Source: Trichomonas tenax (taxonomy: Eukaryota; Parabasalia; Trichomonadida; Trichomonadidae). Taken from it: a stretch of 43,070 bases of DNA. Position 1 is the first letter of the stretch; each line of letters opens with the position of its first letter. The stretch lies in contig JALKBU010000396.1 of assembly GCA_023091735.1 (NCBI GenBank), forward strand, positions 1-43,070, in the 5' to 3' direction. This document shows positions 28,079 to 38,555 of the stretch, piece after piece. The position numbers and the translations under genes were made by a program. Below the pieces are notes generated by a model. It saw nothing but the letters and a program-made list of their open reading frames with translations, was not told the DNA's origin and made no database searches.

Positions 28079-30532
28079 ATGGGTCAGGACGAATCCCTGC
28101 CAGCTATTCCTCCCGATCAAACGGAATTATCTTATCCTCGGAAAAAGATGAGCCGTATACCTTTTTATTTGCCGCCTGATGCAAACATTCAAGCGATCGA
28201 ATTTGCTAAAAACAAAATAACTCAATTTCCTTTGATTTTAAAGAACCTTCAGACTCTAAACTTATCAGATAATAATCTCGGTGTAACATTCGCGAAAAAA
28301 CCGAATATAGACTTCGAATATGAAAAACTTTCGACTTTAATTCTCACGGAAAATGATATTGAGGAACTTCCAAAGACATTTTCCAAGCTTAAATCTCTTA
28401 CAGAATTATATTTAGATAGAAATAAATTAACGAATGTCGATTTAGATTTTCCTCAATTGGAAAATTTGAATCTTTTGATGAATTTTTTCACGGAAATACC
28501 AAAACTACCAGACTCTCTACTCACACTCAATATCGGATTTAACAATATACGTACGCTTTCGCTGAGTTTACCAAATTTACGGGTTTTAAGTTTATCAGGC
28601 AACGAAATTTCCAAAATCGACAACGACATTTCTTTTCTAAATCTCGTGCATTTGGATTTATCGTTTAACAAAATATACTCCATCCCTCCAATAACATCGT
28701 TCGCACCAAAATTAGAAGAATTATTGATGGCATTCAACATGCTTGTGGAATTCCCAACACATATACCACTGGAAATCAAAAAAATAGATGTTTCTCACAA
28801 TGTTATTTGTAAATGGGAAGATCCTATTTGCCATCTCGTAAATTTGACGTCATTAGATATCAGTTTCAATTTGATCACAGAAGTTCCAGAACTTCCTCCC
28901 AATATCGAAATATTTACACCTTTACATAACGAAATTAGAAAAGTTTATCCAATAACGGCACCGAAACTGAAACGAGTATTCTTTATATCCAATAAACTCG
29001 CAAAAGTACCAGATGTCGTTGAGAGTGCGCTTGATATTTTCAATTTAGAAAGAAATTGTATCGAAAATATTGATATGACAAAATTATCCACGAATATCAG
29101 AAAATTATCATTATCACACGGTTTCATTGGTGAAGTTCCTCCGGAATTATGCCAATTTAACGTTTTACAGTATTTAGATCTTTCTGGAAATCATATCGTC
29201 AAATTACCTCCAGAAATTGGCCAAATACTTAATTTACAGACATTACTTCTTAACGAAAATCCAATCTCAACACTCCCACAGCTTCCAAACTCACTCTCAA
29301 CATTGGCTTGTTGCAGATGTCAGTTTCATGAGATTCCTGAAGTTGTTTATCAGCTTCCAAACATCAAATGCATCGATTTTTCATGCAACAGAATCAAATC
29401 AATCTCCAATTTCCCAGAAATTCCATATATTAACATTTCTTGCAATAATATTACTTCGATTCCAAATCTTCCACAGTCATTAATCAACTTACACGCATCG
29501 CACAACAAAATACGTAAATTCATCTTAGATAAAGAATATCCGCTTATACAAGAAATTGATTTGTCACATAATAATTTGTCGCAGGTTGTATTAAGACCGA
29601 TGGAAATGCTCAAATCTCTCAAGCTCGCGTTCAATCCACTTAAAATAGAAATCGATTTCTCAATGTTCCCGATGATTGATTGCATGGATGTTGTTAAAAC
29701 AGAATGCACATTCTCACAGACATCACCACCTCCATCAAAGATGCGCGAACTGGTCTACGATGATCCAGAATGGTTCTCAAAGGCCACATCAGCACAATTC
29801 AAATTCTTCCAGTGCGCAAAAGCTGGTTATTCAGAGCAATGCGGATCTCGCCCATCTATGGAGGATGCACTCATCATTCGTACGGATCCATCTCCTGCAA
29901 TTTATGGTGTTGTCGATGGCCACGCTGGATTTAGGACTTCGACACTCGCTGCTTATCTCATTCCTATGTATTTCGCTAAGCACGAGAACAAATCAGTCTC
30001 CGGAATGGCTGAAGTGATCAGGAAGCTCAATGATCAGCTTAGAAAGATCCAAGTTCGCGATGGAGCAACACTTGTTATGTGCATTGTCACACCAACAGAA
30101 ATTGGATGCGCGCATGTTGGTGATGCAAGAGCTCTCGTTGTTAAGAAAGACGGAACTATTGCACAGTTAACAAGTGACCATAAAGCTACTGACAGAACAG
30201 AGTTCGACATTGTTAAAGAAAACAGAGCTTATTTATCTGCTGGTAGACTTATGGGCACACTTGCTGTTTCCAGAGCAATTGGAGATTTCGCCATCGATGG
30301 AGTCATGAGAGTTCCGTCGATGACTGCTTATACACTTAAAAAGACAGACGCCAGACTCGTTCTGGCATGCGACGGCATCTTCGATGTAATGACTAATGAA
30401 GAAGCCGGAAGAATTGCAGCCGAAGTCAGAGATGTTCACCTTGCTGCAGCAACCATAAGAAATATTGCGTTCGCTAGAGGCTCCCAAGATAATCTTAGCG
30501 TAGTTGTTGTTGATATAGAACAAGAGGAATAA
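28079..30532 (+). CDS. Leucine-rich repeat PP2C-type phosphatase (PHLPP-like architecture)
   Basis: An 817-residue protein joining about 20 leucine-rich repeats (residues 35-550) to a C-terminal PP2C/PPM serine/threonine phosphatase (about 575-815). The repeats follow the LxxLxLSxNxIxxIP pattern. In the phosphatase all metal-binding acidic positions are visible: RPSMED (D596), VVDGHAG (D613), ACDGIFD (D765) and SQDNLSV (D804). The GDARA and GDFAID motifs are also present, so it should be active on Mn/Mg. The N-terminus MGQDES fits an N-myristoylation site (Gly2, Ser6), which would anchor it to membranes. The same pairing of repeats and PP2C occurs in PHLPP and in yeast adenylate cyclase, but no PH or cyclase domain is seen here. 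It is convergent with the next gene, 131 bases away. Confidence 0.93.
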   Translation: MGQDESLPAIPPDQTELSYPRKKMSRIPFYLPPDANIQAIEFAKNKITQFPLILKNLQTLNLSDNNLGVTFAKKPNIDFEYEKLSTLILTENDIEELPKTFSKLKSLTELYLDRNKLTNVDLDFPQLENLNLLMNFFTEIPKLPDSLLTLNIGFNNIRTLSLSLPNLRVLSLSGNEISKIDNDISFLNLVHLDLSFNKIYSIPPITSFAPKLEELLMAFNMLVEFPTHIPLEIKKIDVSHNVICKWEDPICHLVNLTSLDISFNLITEVPELPPNIEIFTPLHNEIRKVYPITAPKLKRVFFISNKLAKVPDVVESALDIFNLERNCIENIDMTKLSTNIRKLSLSHGFIGEVPPELCQFNVLQYLDLSGNHIVKLPPEIGQILNLQTLLLNENPISTLPQLPNSLSTLACCRCQFHEIPEVVYQLPNIKCIDFSCNRIKSISNFPEIPYINISCNNITSIPNLPQSLINLHASHNKIRKFILDKEYPLIQEIDLSHNNLSQVVLRPMEMLKSLKLAFNPLKIEIDFSMFPMIDCMDVVKTECTFSQTSPPPSKMRELVYDDPEWFSKATSAQFKFFQCAKAGYSEQCGSRPSMEDALIIRTDPSPAIYGVVDGHAGFRTSTLAAYLIPMYFAKHENKSVSGMAEVIRKLNDQLRKIQVRDGATLVMCIVTPTEIGCAHVGDARALVVKKDGTIAQLTSDHKATDRTEFDIVKENRAYLSAGRLMGTLAVSRAIGDFAIDGVMRVPSMTAYTLKKTDARLVLACDGIFDVMTNEEAGRIAAEVRDVHLAAATIRNIAFARGSQDNLSVVVVDIEQEE

Positions 30533-30663
30533 TTTTATATTTTTTTTCGGATATTTTTTTGATTATTATTTTAAACATTCTCTCTCTTTCATTTATTATG
30601 TTTTTCTTCAAAAATATCTAAATCAAATATGAACCTTTTAAATATATATAATAAACAACATAA

Positions 30664-31812
30664 TTAATATCCTGTCATGCTTCTTGTGACGAGTGGCGGA
30701 AGCTTCAACATTGGGCAACGCGGGACTTGTGAAATAGCTTTGCGATCAGCTGTTAAACCTGGAAGCTCTGTCTCTTGGAGACTGTATCTGTCGGTTCTGT
30801 GCTTGAGCTTCCAAAGCTTATCTTTGTCAGATGCAATATCCTCGTTAAATTTCAACATTCCGCGACGATTTTCTATGATTTGATCATTAATTTGTGATTT
30901 TCGCGATAACAAGTGCTGTTTCATTTCCTTTGATTCGTGGAGTTGTTCTAACCCCTTCTTATGCTTCTGCATCAGCTGTTCGTATGATTTTTGATAATCA
31001 GCTTCGCGTTTCTTCATATTCTCAATCATTTCAGCTTCTTCTTTCATCGTTGCTTCGTCTTCAACAGCATTTGCCTCCTCATATCGCTTAGCTTTCACTA
31101 ATTTTGCGTGCATATCGCGTAAGTTTTTGAGATTAGACGAGTAGTGTGAATACTGGCGTGTCTTTGACTCGCTGTTCCATTCCAAGTCGTGCTCTTCGAT
31201 TTCTTTTTGCTGCCTTATTTTTAGTTCTTCTTCAAGTTTCTTGTATCGAACATCGAGTTTCGCTAGATCGGCCTCATAAATGTGATTATTGATTGTTGAG
31301 TCTGTGTCAGCGAAAGATTTGCGTAAATCAATATCTAACAAAGCCATTCTTTGGACTGCGAGCTTATTCGCTTCAAGTTGCGCTTCGCGGACCCTATCTA
31401 TGCATTCCTGGATATGAACGGAGTCTTTATATTGGCCCTTTCCCTCTAAATGATTTCTTCTGTTCTGTAAATTAATTGCAACAAGGCCTAAAAGTTGTGA
31501 ATCTGACTCTTCCACAACTTCTCCCATCAAAACCTGTGCAGTTATTCGCTGAATGTCGTTAGATTTGTCATGAATTAAAATATCATTAGCAGGATTTCTT
31601 TTTCTTTGCTGTAAAATGGTGGCATAGTGGAATTTTAGCGGTGCTCTTGCAGATTCAGTCCTCGCTTGATGCAGTGTTTCGTATTTATTTTGACGTCTCA
31701 CAAAAGTGTCTGGAGAGCGCGGAGTATTCGGATATGCTGGTACCCTTATGTTGTAGACTTCTCTCTGCGTCTGGAATACTTGTGTATTTTGTGTAGGACT
31801 TTGTGTATCCAT
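30664..31812 (-). CDS. Coiled-coil protein of unknown function
   Basis: A 382-residue basic and acidic coiled-coil protein. The first 85 residues are proline-, arginine- and tyrosine-rich and probably unstructured. Residues 120-160 and 190-345 form long heptad helices rich in E, K, Q and R (for example YKKLEEELKIRQQKEIEEHD). The C-terminus, MLKLPPLVTRSMTGY, is again non-helical. There is no enzymatic motif. A cytoskeletal or scaffold role is possible but unproved. The ATG at 31812 encodes MDTQSPTQ; the frame extends three codons further only to a TTG. No good initiator is seen; a poly-T run lies just upstream. Confidence 0.8.
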   Translation of the reverse strand: MDTQSPTQNTQVFQTQREVYNIRVPAYPNTPRSPDTFVRRQNKYETLHQARTESARAPLKFHYATILQQRKRNPANDILIHDKSNDIQRITAQVLMGEVVEESDSQLLGLVAINLQNRRNHLEGKGQYKDSVHIQECIDRVREAQLEANKLAVQRMALLDIDLRKSFADTDSTINNHIYEADLAKLDVRYKKLEEELKIRQQKEIEEHDLEWNSESKTRQYSHYSSNLKNLRDMHAKLVKAKRYEEANAVEDEATMKEEAEMIENMKKREADYQKSYEQLMQKHKKGLEQLHESKEMKQHLLSRKSQINDQIIENRRGMLKFNEDIASDKDKLWKLKHRTDRYSLQETELPGLTADRKAISQVPRCPMLKLPPLVTRSMTGY

Positions 31813-31861
31813 CCCAAACAAAATAATTTTTTTTTGGCAGAAAGTTTCGAAAAAAAAACCG

Positions 31862-32344
31862 TTAGTAAGAATGTAAAGACTTAAAATACTTTAAAAATAG
31901 AGTTTTTAGGACCCAGCAATTACGTGGTATAGAAATTAAATTAAATTTTTGCAAAACACAAAATGCTGCAACTCCTATATTGACCAGTGACTTAGGTATA
32001 TGGAAATGGTCATAATGGTGACTACATAATGCGTGTTGTTCAATTCTTTCTATGTTTGGTAGTATTCCGCTGAATTCTGTAAAACCCATCATATCTAATT
32101 CACCAAATTCGATATATTTAATCGTGTCCGGAAGTGTCAATTTTTTTGATTTACAGTATATTAATGATCTATATCCAATGCCTATAACAGTGTATTCCTT
32201 TCCATTGTTATAAACTGTGGATGGAATTATTAAATTTGTTGGGCAACTTGTATAAGCATATCCATTATTTAATGTACCTGTGTGAACTTCTGTATCTAAT
32301 ACAGTGGTATACTTGATGGAGTTGTAAACGAATTCGGTGATCGC
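31862..32344 (-). pseudogene. BspA-like leucine-rich repeat fragment
   Basis: A stop-free minus-strand frame of 161 codons with no ATG near its 5' end; it is closed upstream by TAA at 32345-32347. The peptide contains TSCPTNLIIPSTVYNNGKEY, SKKLTLPDTIKYIEF and HIPKSLVNIGVAAF, which are BspA/TpLRR-type repeats as found in the large surface-antigen family of trichomonads. The methionine start, most of the repeats and any membrane anchor are missing, so this is a truncated remnant lying only 50 bases from the coiled-coil gene start. Confidence 0.7.
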
Positions 32345-32497
32345 TTATTTCGAATTAACCTTTGTTGATGTAAGTGTAAATGACACCTTTTCAAGGTTAA
32401 AAATTCTTATACTCTAATTCATCATATAAATTTGATGAGACGTATGTTAATATATATGCTATTAAGACATGGTATTTTATAATAAACGAACATTGCA

Positions 32498-33748
32498 TTA
32501 AATAATATATTTCAAATCAAATGATATATCAATATCATCACTGCTTATTTCAGTTTTGTTTTTCTCTGATTCGCTTGTACTTTCAGTGTAAACTTGAGAC
32601 TCAAGATTTTCGATTCTAACTGTTTTTGTATCTAATAATCTTTCAAAATCATCAACTTCTTTCCTTAATTCTTCGACTTTTGCTCTCTTGAGCTTGAGAT
32701 TTGTTTCATTGCGAATTATCTCACGCTGAAGTTCTGTGAGATTCACAGGATTGTCAATCGTTTCACTCGTCATCATTGATGAGTTTATTAATCGAGATAA
32801 TGATTTTTTGTTCATGACAAGTGATTTCTCTTCTGCATCGAGCTTAGAAAGCGATGTGTTTTCGTCATGAATCGTTATTATTAAATTATCAATCTTGTTG
32901 AGTGTATTTTGAAGATTTGTTATTCTTTTCATCTTTCTACGATATGATTCCTCTATTCTTGCTCTTTCTTCTAGATTTCTTCTAATAAAATCATCAATAT
33001 CTTCATATAATCTGATGATTTTCAATCTCCTTTCTTGCTGATCTTGATTCAATTGAAGTATTGATCCCTTGCTATATCCTGATGCGTTGGCATGCGTTTC
33101 GTTATATTGCTGAATCTGTTCTTCAAGTTCAGATTTGCGAATTTCAAGTTCTCGTTTTCTGTTTTGGTTTTGAGCTTCCTTTGTATCAGCAACAACTTTT
33201 AAACGAAGAATTTCATTAGAATCATCAACTGTTGAAAACTCAGTATTGAAGTTTTCTAATTTTATAATGCGTGTTTCAAGATCTTCAATTGATTCACACT
33301 CAGGTTGCATTTTTCTCTCTGCGTTTTCCTTTCTCGTGTTGAGATCTTCGATTTTAGCTCTTAATATATCAATTTTATTTCTCAATCGTTTTTCATCATT
33401 GCGCAAAGCCATGTATTTTCTCATATAGTTCTCATCCTCCTCTGTAATGGAACTGTTTAAATTCGTAGAATATGAGTTTTGGCTTGTATTTGGCTTTTTC
33501 GAATTTGATTTTTTCTCAGATGATGATTTTTTACGGACGCTACTGGTAGAAGAGTTGTTAATATGCTCCGAAACATACATCTTGATAGGTGGAGAGTTAA
33601 CATTCGCTGTATTATTTGTTGAATTATTCCGATCATGCTTATATTCGAGATGAAACAGGAAACAATCAAGTGAATCAAGACGCTTCTTGTAATCCGATAT
33701 ATCTACTACAAGATTTTTTAGCCTTCTTGTTGAACTCGCCATTTCCAT
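32498..33748 (-). CDS. Coiled-coil protein of unknown function
   Basis: A 416-residue protein. A serine/asparagine-rich linker (about 40-95: TSSVRKKSSSEKKSNSKKP) separates a short N-terminal helix from a long coiled coil at about 105-395. The coil includes RNEIKYL-like heptads such as NDEKRLRNKIDILRAKIEDL and LKRAKVEELRKEVDDFERLL. The C-terminus is acidic and serine-rich (SDDIDISFDL). There are no catalytic motifs. The start is placed at the ATG encoding MEMASSTRRL; a second ATG two codons later is equally possible, while upstream codons are GTG and TTG only. A TCATAAATTTTCCC string about 30 bases upstream may be the initiator. Confidence 0.75.
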   Translation of the reverse strand: MEMASSTRRLKNLVVDISDYKKRLDSLDCFLFHLEYKHDRNNSTNNTANVNSPPIKMYVSEHINNSSTSSVRKKSSSEKKSNSKKPNTSQNSYSTNLNSSITEEDENYMRKYMALRNDEKRLRNKIDILRAKIEDLNTRKENAERKMQPECESIEDLETRIIKLENFNTEFSTVDDSNEILRLKVVADTKEAQNQNRKRELEIRKSELEEQIQQYNETHANASGYSKGSILQLNQDQQERRLKIIRLYEDIDDFIRRNLEERARIEESYRRKMKRITNLQNTLNKIDNLIITIHDENTSLSKLDAEEKSLVMNKKSLSRLINSSMMTSETIDNPVNLTELQREIIRNETNLKLKRAKVEELRKEVDDFERLLDTKTVRIENLESQVYTESTSESEKNKTEISSDDIDISFDLKYII

Positions 33749-33798
33749 CACCAAAATCTAAACGTGTTGTTTTTGGGAAAATTTATGACACTTTATTG

Positions 33799-33863
33799 TT
33801 TTTTTTTGTCATGTAAAATGATCACAAACTATTGACAAGTAAATTTTTTTTTGTCATGTAAAA
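33799..33863. repeat. Direct repeat of a poly-T plus GTCATGTAAAA box
   Basis: Two copies of a T-run followed by GTCATGTAAAA lie about 45 bases apart, 50-115 bases upstream of the coiled-coil gene that reads away on the minus strand. They are variants of the ACATGTAAA motif found repeatedly between genes in this window. They could be promoter elements or remnants of repeat ends. Confidence 0.5.
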
Positions 33864-34099
33864 ATCACAAAACGCATTTACAAATATCAATGCTATCTAA
33901 TACAAACAAGCCAGGCTAGAGCTAAAAACTATGACAGCCAGAATGCAACCCCATTGAATATAATAAACATAATAAAATTTATAAACTTGTAGGACATCTA
34001 TTTGAAAATCAAATATATGTTTGTAATTGATATATATTATTTCATTCCGTGACTAATTTTGCAGTTCCAGAAAACAACATTTGTGTAAGAGGTCAATAT

Positions 34100-34574
34100 C
34101 AGTTGCTACATCAGGTGAACACACAAAGAGAAGTCTCAGAGATAGCATTCATATCTACTCACTCCTTAAGAATTGCCGAAACATTGCCAATGATTTTAAT
34201 TTCTCAGCCACATTACTATTTCAAAATGACGTCATGTAGCAACTTAGAAACACACAACACCGCAACAAGGCTGTTGATTTTATGGATATTGCAGTTGTTG
34301 TATGAGACGTATGCTTCACAAGTGATAGCTACAATTGTTCAGTGCCAATCAGGCGATTGGCATATATGTACTTTGATTCAGAAATGAGATGTTTGCAAGT
34401 TCAAGGAATCGACAAGAAGAAAAAATTGATTAGCTTTTGAGTTCAATAGCAAAACGATATCATGATGGCGATCCACGAATAAATATTCATTTCACAGGAA
34501 TACGTTATTTCCATTTTGAATTAATTCTAGAACACCTTTTAGAGCCAAAAAGACTCAAAATATTGTCGTATTAA
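34100..34574 (+). pseudogene. Possible decayed coding sequence
   Basis: One plus-strand frame reads with coding-like composition (TKRSLRDSIHIYSLLKNCRN, then KAVDFMDIAVVV, then PIRRLAYMYFDSEMRCLQV) but is interrupted by TAG, TGA and a final TGA at 34438-34440. An adjacent frame carries on from 34437 with AKRYHDGDPRINIHFTGIRY to a TAA at 34572. This pattern fits a gene broken by nonsense codons and a frameshift. Another frame is open by chance over the first part, so the interpretation is tentative. The family is not recognised. Confidence 0.25.
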
Positions 34575-34648
34575 GATAGATCGGTGAAATAATGTTCTCT
34601 TAAAATCGGATCAAAGTTATCACGCTGACGACAAATTTTGTCATAATA

Positions 34649-35146
34649 ATGCTTCTGCTCATTGCTTTAGTTTCTGCTGGATATTGTAATGATGATTGGT
34701 TCTTCGGACTCAAGCCAGAAATCGAAGAGGCTAAAACAAGATAACAGTACTTCAAAGGAGCTAATTTTGCACCGTATGCTGGCCTATTTTCAACAAATTT
34801 AAATCTTGATCAAAATGCTTTGATGAAATTCATCAACATGGCAAAATACACGAAAGCTTCTAAACGAGCATTCCACACATTTTCCATGGGCATAAGAAAT
34901 GACCTATGCAGGACAGCAAGGCTCCAATCGACACTTGTTAAGGTAACAAATGAGAACGGCGTTATAACAGTTAACTTCAAGTCTGATTGGGTCGCTGTTA
35001 AATATGAATGGTATGTTTCAAAATGTATAATGAGAAATATAGCAGCTGCACTTATGAGAAGATTTAGTGGGACGATTGTCACTCAAATTTACAATTTCAT
35101 GGATAAGTTTAGTAGAGAAGCTTTCACAACTTTTCCGAATATTTAA
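34649..35146 (+). pseudogene. Secreted-protein gene interrupted by one in-frame stop
   Basis: From the ATG at 34649 the frame encodes a clear signal peptide, MLLLIALVSAGYC, then NDDWFFGLKPEIEEAKTR. It meets TAA at 34742-34744 (codon 32). The same frame then stays open for 134 more codons to 35146 with good coding composition (for example FHTFSMGIRNDLCRTARLQS). There are no indels, so a single base change would have disabled it, suggesting recent loss or a sequencing error. TCATAAT at 34641-34647, immediately before the ATG, could be an initiator. The protein is unlike any family I recognise; an alternative is that only the downstream part from the ATG at 34826 or later is expressed. Confidence 0.5.
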
Positions 35147-35690
35147 ATCAATCTTTTTTAATACTTTATTTTCTAATCAGCGTTGTTTAATATCACAAAC
35201 GTATACGCTTTGGCACTTATGCATCTGTAGGATGCAATATTTTATACAAAGGCTGATTGTATATATTTATCTAATATCAAAAACAGATCGATGATTTATT
35301 GTTGATATTTTTAAATGCTAGCATACGGTACATGCTACTTAATTATATGCAACAGTGTCTGATTCAATACATTGGAAAATAATGCTAATAAAAAAATTAT
35401 GGTTCTCATATTGTATTATTTTTGAGGATAAAACATTCTGCCATATATGAATTCAGTTTTGGAAATGTTTGATTAGTTAGCGAAGAAAATTAAAGAGATA
35501 TCATGAGATTAATAGAAATTTACTGAGATTTTTCAATTGTTTCTGTGAGAGCCTCATCGCCAGCTGGCAATTGCAATTCCTGTTGAATCATTGAGTTCAA
35601 TAAACAAATCTTTTGATATCAAATCTAGTTTTTGCCAAGTAAATATTTTATGACAAATAAATATGACAAATTGATTTTATAAATTTTAGA
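35147..35690. other. Intergenic region, no gene seen
   Basis: About 540 bases ahead of the USP7-like gene. No long frame or RNA gene is recognised. Two close ATGACAAAT strings at 35650-35670 precede the ATG, but no standard initiator is visible. Confidence 0.5.
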
Positions 35691-38555
35691 ATGTCTGGAC
35701 AATTAATCCTGAATGATCCTTTCAGTGGATCACAGAGAAACACTGATTCGGGGTTTGTTCAGATGAATGACATCGAAGTAAAGTTAAGCATTAACCTTCC
35801 TTTGCGCCCAAATCAAAATCCAATTAATTTCACAATCCAAATCAAGGCGCTAGGTCACACAGGACAGTTCAACATGATACAGAAAATCACGCTCGAAGAA
35901 GGAAACACGAAATCAGAAATTTACAACAAAAAAGGCGATATTTCGCTCGATAAGAACGGATCTGGCAGAAGATCACTCAGTATTAGCAACTTATCGAAGA
36001 AAATTCATAAGAAGAAACAAGTAACACTTTATTTTGAAGCAATTCCATCTCAAAAAACAACTTCTTCGACTGTAAGAGAACCTCCAAAAACAGAAGTACC
36101 AGTTATTATCACTCCTGTTCGTCGTCGCGATGTAAAACCAGTTTATTATTACGAACCCGAAGAAAAAGTTTACAATTCAAAAGAAGCAACAGGATTTGTT
36201 GGTCTTTTCAACCAAGGAGCGACGTGCTACATGAATTCATCACTACAAATGCTATTTACAATACCAGCAATTCGCAATTTAATATATCGTTTTCCAATCA
36301 CATCACATACGTACGCAGAACAAGTTCATGATGTGTCTCTTAAACTACAGACACTGTTCTACAAACTCCACAATGACAGTGACACACAGTCAACAGAAGA
36401 ATTGACAAAAGCTTTTGGATGGAATCAGGAAGTTTACATTCAACATGATGCAGCTGAATTCATCAATGTATTGCTTGAAGCTCTATACAAGAAGATTGAA
36501 AACGTTCCTGAGGCAGCTCAGAGATTCAACGATTTGTTTACTATTGTCCATTTCAACATGGTTGCTCCAATAAACTCTGAGAATTGGGCAATGAGAGGCG
36601 GAAAGCTTCAATCAAGAATGCTCGAATTACCAATAACATACACTTCATCTGTTGAACAGGCATTGATGTATTTCAGCGCTCCCAGTGAAATAGAAGGAAT
36701 GATTGATATAGATGGAGTAAGAACAAATGCTCAAATGAAAGTACAAATCGACAAGTTTCCAAAAATATTACCAATTCATTTACTTAGATTTACATATTCG
36801 AAGCTTAATGATGGTTCATTTGGTAGACTCAAGCTTTCAAACAGAATAGAATACTCAGATTCTATAATAGTTCACAGTTTGTATGATAAAGATGTTCAAT
36901 ATTCACTCCATGGAGTTATTTGCCACTCTGGATCTGCAACAGGAGGACATTATTATTCATTCATAAAGCCATCAATGGATAACACATGGCTCTGTTTCAA
37001 TGATGCAACAGTTAAAGTCGCAGCAAATGATGAAGTGTTCGAACAAAACTTCGATGGTGGTGCTTATATATTGTTTTATGTCAGGACTGATTGCGAGGAT
37101 GAAATTTACAAATATGATTTGAATCCTCCACGTCAATTAGTTGACTTCTTCGACAAATCATATGATTCATTGGAAGTCAAGATTATTACTCACGAAGGAA
37201 TCAAACAAAATTGCATTTCTAAGCGCCCAGGAATCCTCAATGCAGGAGTAGAGTTCAAGATAACAGCATCGAAGACAGAAAAGATATCAGACTTTATTCC
37301 AAAGATCAGATCTCTTGTTGGAATAGATTATCCAATCACTATATTTAGATGTGATGCAGAACACAGACCAACGGAAAAATGCGGACTTCAGGAAATAGTA
37401 TCTGAAGCTCTTGGTAATTCCAAATATTTGTTTATTTGCCCAGGAGACATTCAGCAAGATTCTATCGTCATTCTTAAGAAGTTTGATCCAGTTTCGCTCT
37501 CATTAGAGTTCATGGGATGCTGTGGTGTTAATCCAGATACTACATTAGGCCAAGCCGCTGAATTTATCACTGGGGGAGGCAGCTTCGCATTCTATTTAGA
37601 AACTAAACAACAGGCAACTAAAATAGATCCAACATCAAGCATATCAGAAGCAAATCTCGCAGGATCTATTGTTGTTGTTCAGCCAGACAATGGATCGAAG
37701 TTCGAATTCTCTGAAGATGACATAAATTATTTATCTATTTATCCAGAAAAGAATGATAGACAGTATTCTACGTTTATGGAACTTCAGCGCTACATTAAGG
37801 CAAGCTTCACCAATCTCTCCAACATCAGTGAACCTCTTGCACATGTTCAAATTCCATCAGATTTAGCTTATGACGAGTTTAAACATATTGCATCAAGAGT
37901 TCTTGGTCTTGATGAAAACACATGTCAGATTTTCCGTGTTAATGATGGACAAACATTCATGAAACATATAAAGGAAGGTCAGGTCAGGTTATCAAGGTCT
38001 GATAACCTGTTTGCTGTTTCAGAACTTCGTCTTGTTGATGAACAGAGACCAATTGTCTTTGAGGCAGACAAACAGCGCTTCTTAGTTGCAGTTTCACCGA
38101 ATGTTACACTCATAGACAGCCTCCGTGGAATATTCGAGATGCCAGCACACGCACACTGCTATATTATTGATAATTCTCCAAGTATGAAAGCCATTAATAT
38201 GGCCGAGACACTTCCAAATTACACCGAATATGTTTACATCGATGTTGTCAATCATCACGAGCAACCATACATCAATGGTATCATAGACGCAGGATTTAAG
38301 AAGGAGCTAGTCATGTTCACAGTAGACATTGATGATGCAACAACTTATGAAAAGCTTAGAGGAAAAGTCAACGAAATGTTCCGTTTTACACCTCCACCTA
38401 AATTTAGATTTTCGATGGTGAATGCAGGCAGCACTGTTGTAACTAACTCCACTCCTATTCTACAGCTCATAAACTCAAATCCTTCATCATTCCTACGAGT
38501 TTCAACAACTTCTGCAAATTCATACTCAGAGCAGTCAATTATAATTTACAATTAA
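35691..38555 (+). CDS. USP7-like ubiquitin-specific protease
   Basis: A 954-residue deubiquitinase. The N-terminal ~120 residues are strand-rich and sit where USP7 has its MATH/TRAF domain, though similarity is weak. The catalytic domain spans about 167-466. The Cys box GFVGLFNQGATCYMNSSLQ has nucleophile C179. FGWNQEVYIQHDAAEF corresponds to the USP7 motif around MQHDVQE. The His box HGVICHSGSATGGHYYSF has H420, and CFNDATV supplies N437/D438. After the protease come roughly 490 residues of ubiquitin-like folds, as in the USP7 C-terminal array, with segments such as DPVSLSLEFMGCCGVNPDTTL. USP7 and its yeast relative Ubp15 act on many nuclear and endosomal substrates. All catalytic residues are intact. 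The length is somewhat shorter than human USP7 (1102). Confidence 0.9.
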   Translation: MSGQLILNDPFSGSQRNTDSGFVQMNDIEVKLSINLPLRPNQNPINFTIQIKALGHTGQFNMIQKITLEEGNTKSEIYNKKGDISLDKNGSGRRSLSISNLSKKIHKKKQVTLYFEAIPSQKTTSSTVREPPKTEVPVIITPVRRRDVKPVYYYEPEEKVYNSKEATGFVGLFNQGATCYMNSSLQMLFTIPAIRNLIYRFPITSHTYAEQVHDVSLKLQTLFYKLHNDSDTQSTEELTKAFGWNQEVYIQHDAAEFINVLLEALYKKIENVPEAAQRFNDLFTIVHFNMVAPINSENWAMRGGKLQSRMLELPITYTSSVEQALMYFSAPSEIEGMIDIDGVRTNAQMKVQIDKFPKILPIHLLRFTYSKLNDGSFGRLKLSNRIEYSDSIIVHSLYDKDVQYSLHGVICHSGSATGGHYYSFIKPSMDNTWLCFNDATVKVAANDEVFEQNFDGGAYILFYVRTDCEDEIYKYDLNPPRQLVDFFDKSYDSLEVKIITHEGIKQNCISKRPGILNAGVEFKITASKTEKISDFIPKIRSLVGIDYPITIFRCDAEHRPTEKCGLQEIVSEALGNSKYLFICPGDIQQDSIVILKKFDPVSLSLEFMGCCGVNPDTTLGQAAEFITGGGSFAFYLETKQQATKIDPTSSISEANLAGSIVVVQPDNGSKFEFSEDDINYLSIYPEKNDRQYSTFMELQRYIKASFTNLSNISEPLAHVQIPSDLAYDEFKHIASRVLGLDENTCQIFRVNDGQTFMKHIKEGQVRLSRSDNLFAVSELRLVDEQRPIVFEADKQRFLVAVSPNVTLIDSLRGIFEMPAHAHCYIIDNSPSMKAINMAETLPNYTEYVYIDVVNHHEQPYINGIIDAGFKKELVMFTVDIDDATTYEKLRGKVNEMFRFTPPPKFRFSMVNAGSTVVTNSTPILQLINSNPSSFLRVSTTSANSYSEQSIIIYN

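Noticed and set aside
34049..34387. A 112-codon plus-strand frame as a gene
   Set aside because: It begins at GTG, has no recognisable features, and a neighbouring frame over the same bases looks more protein-like although broken.
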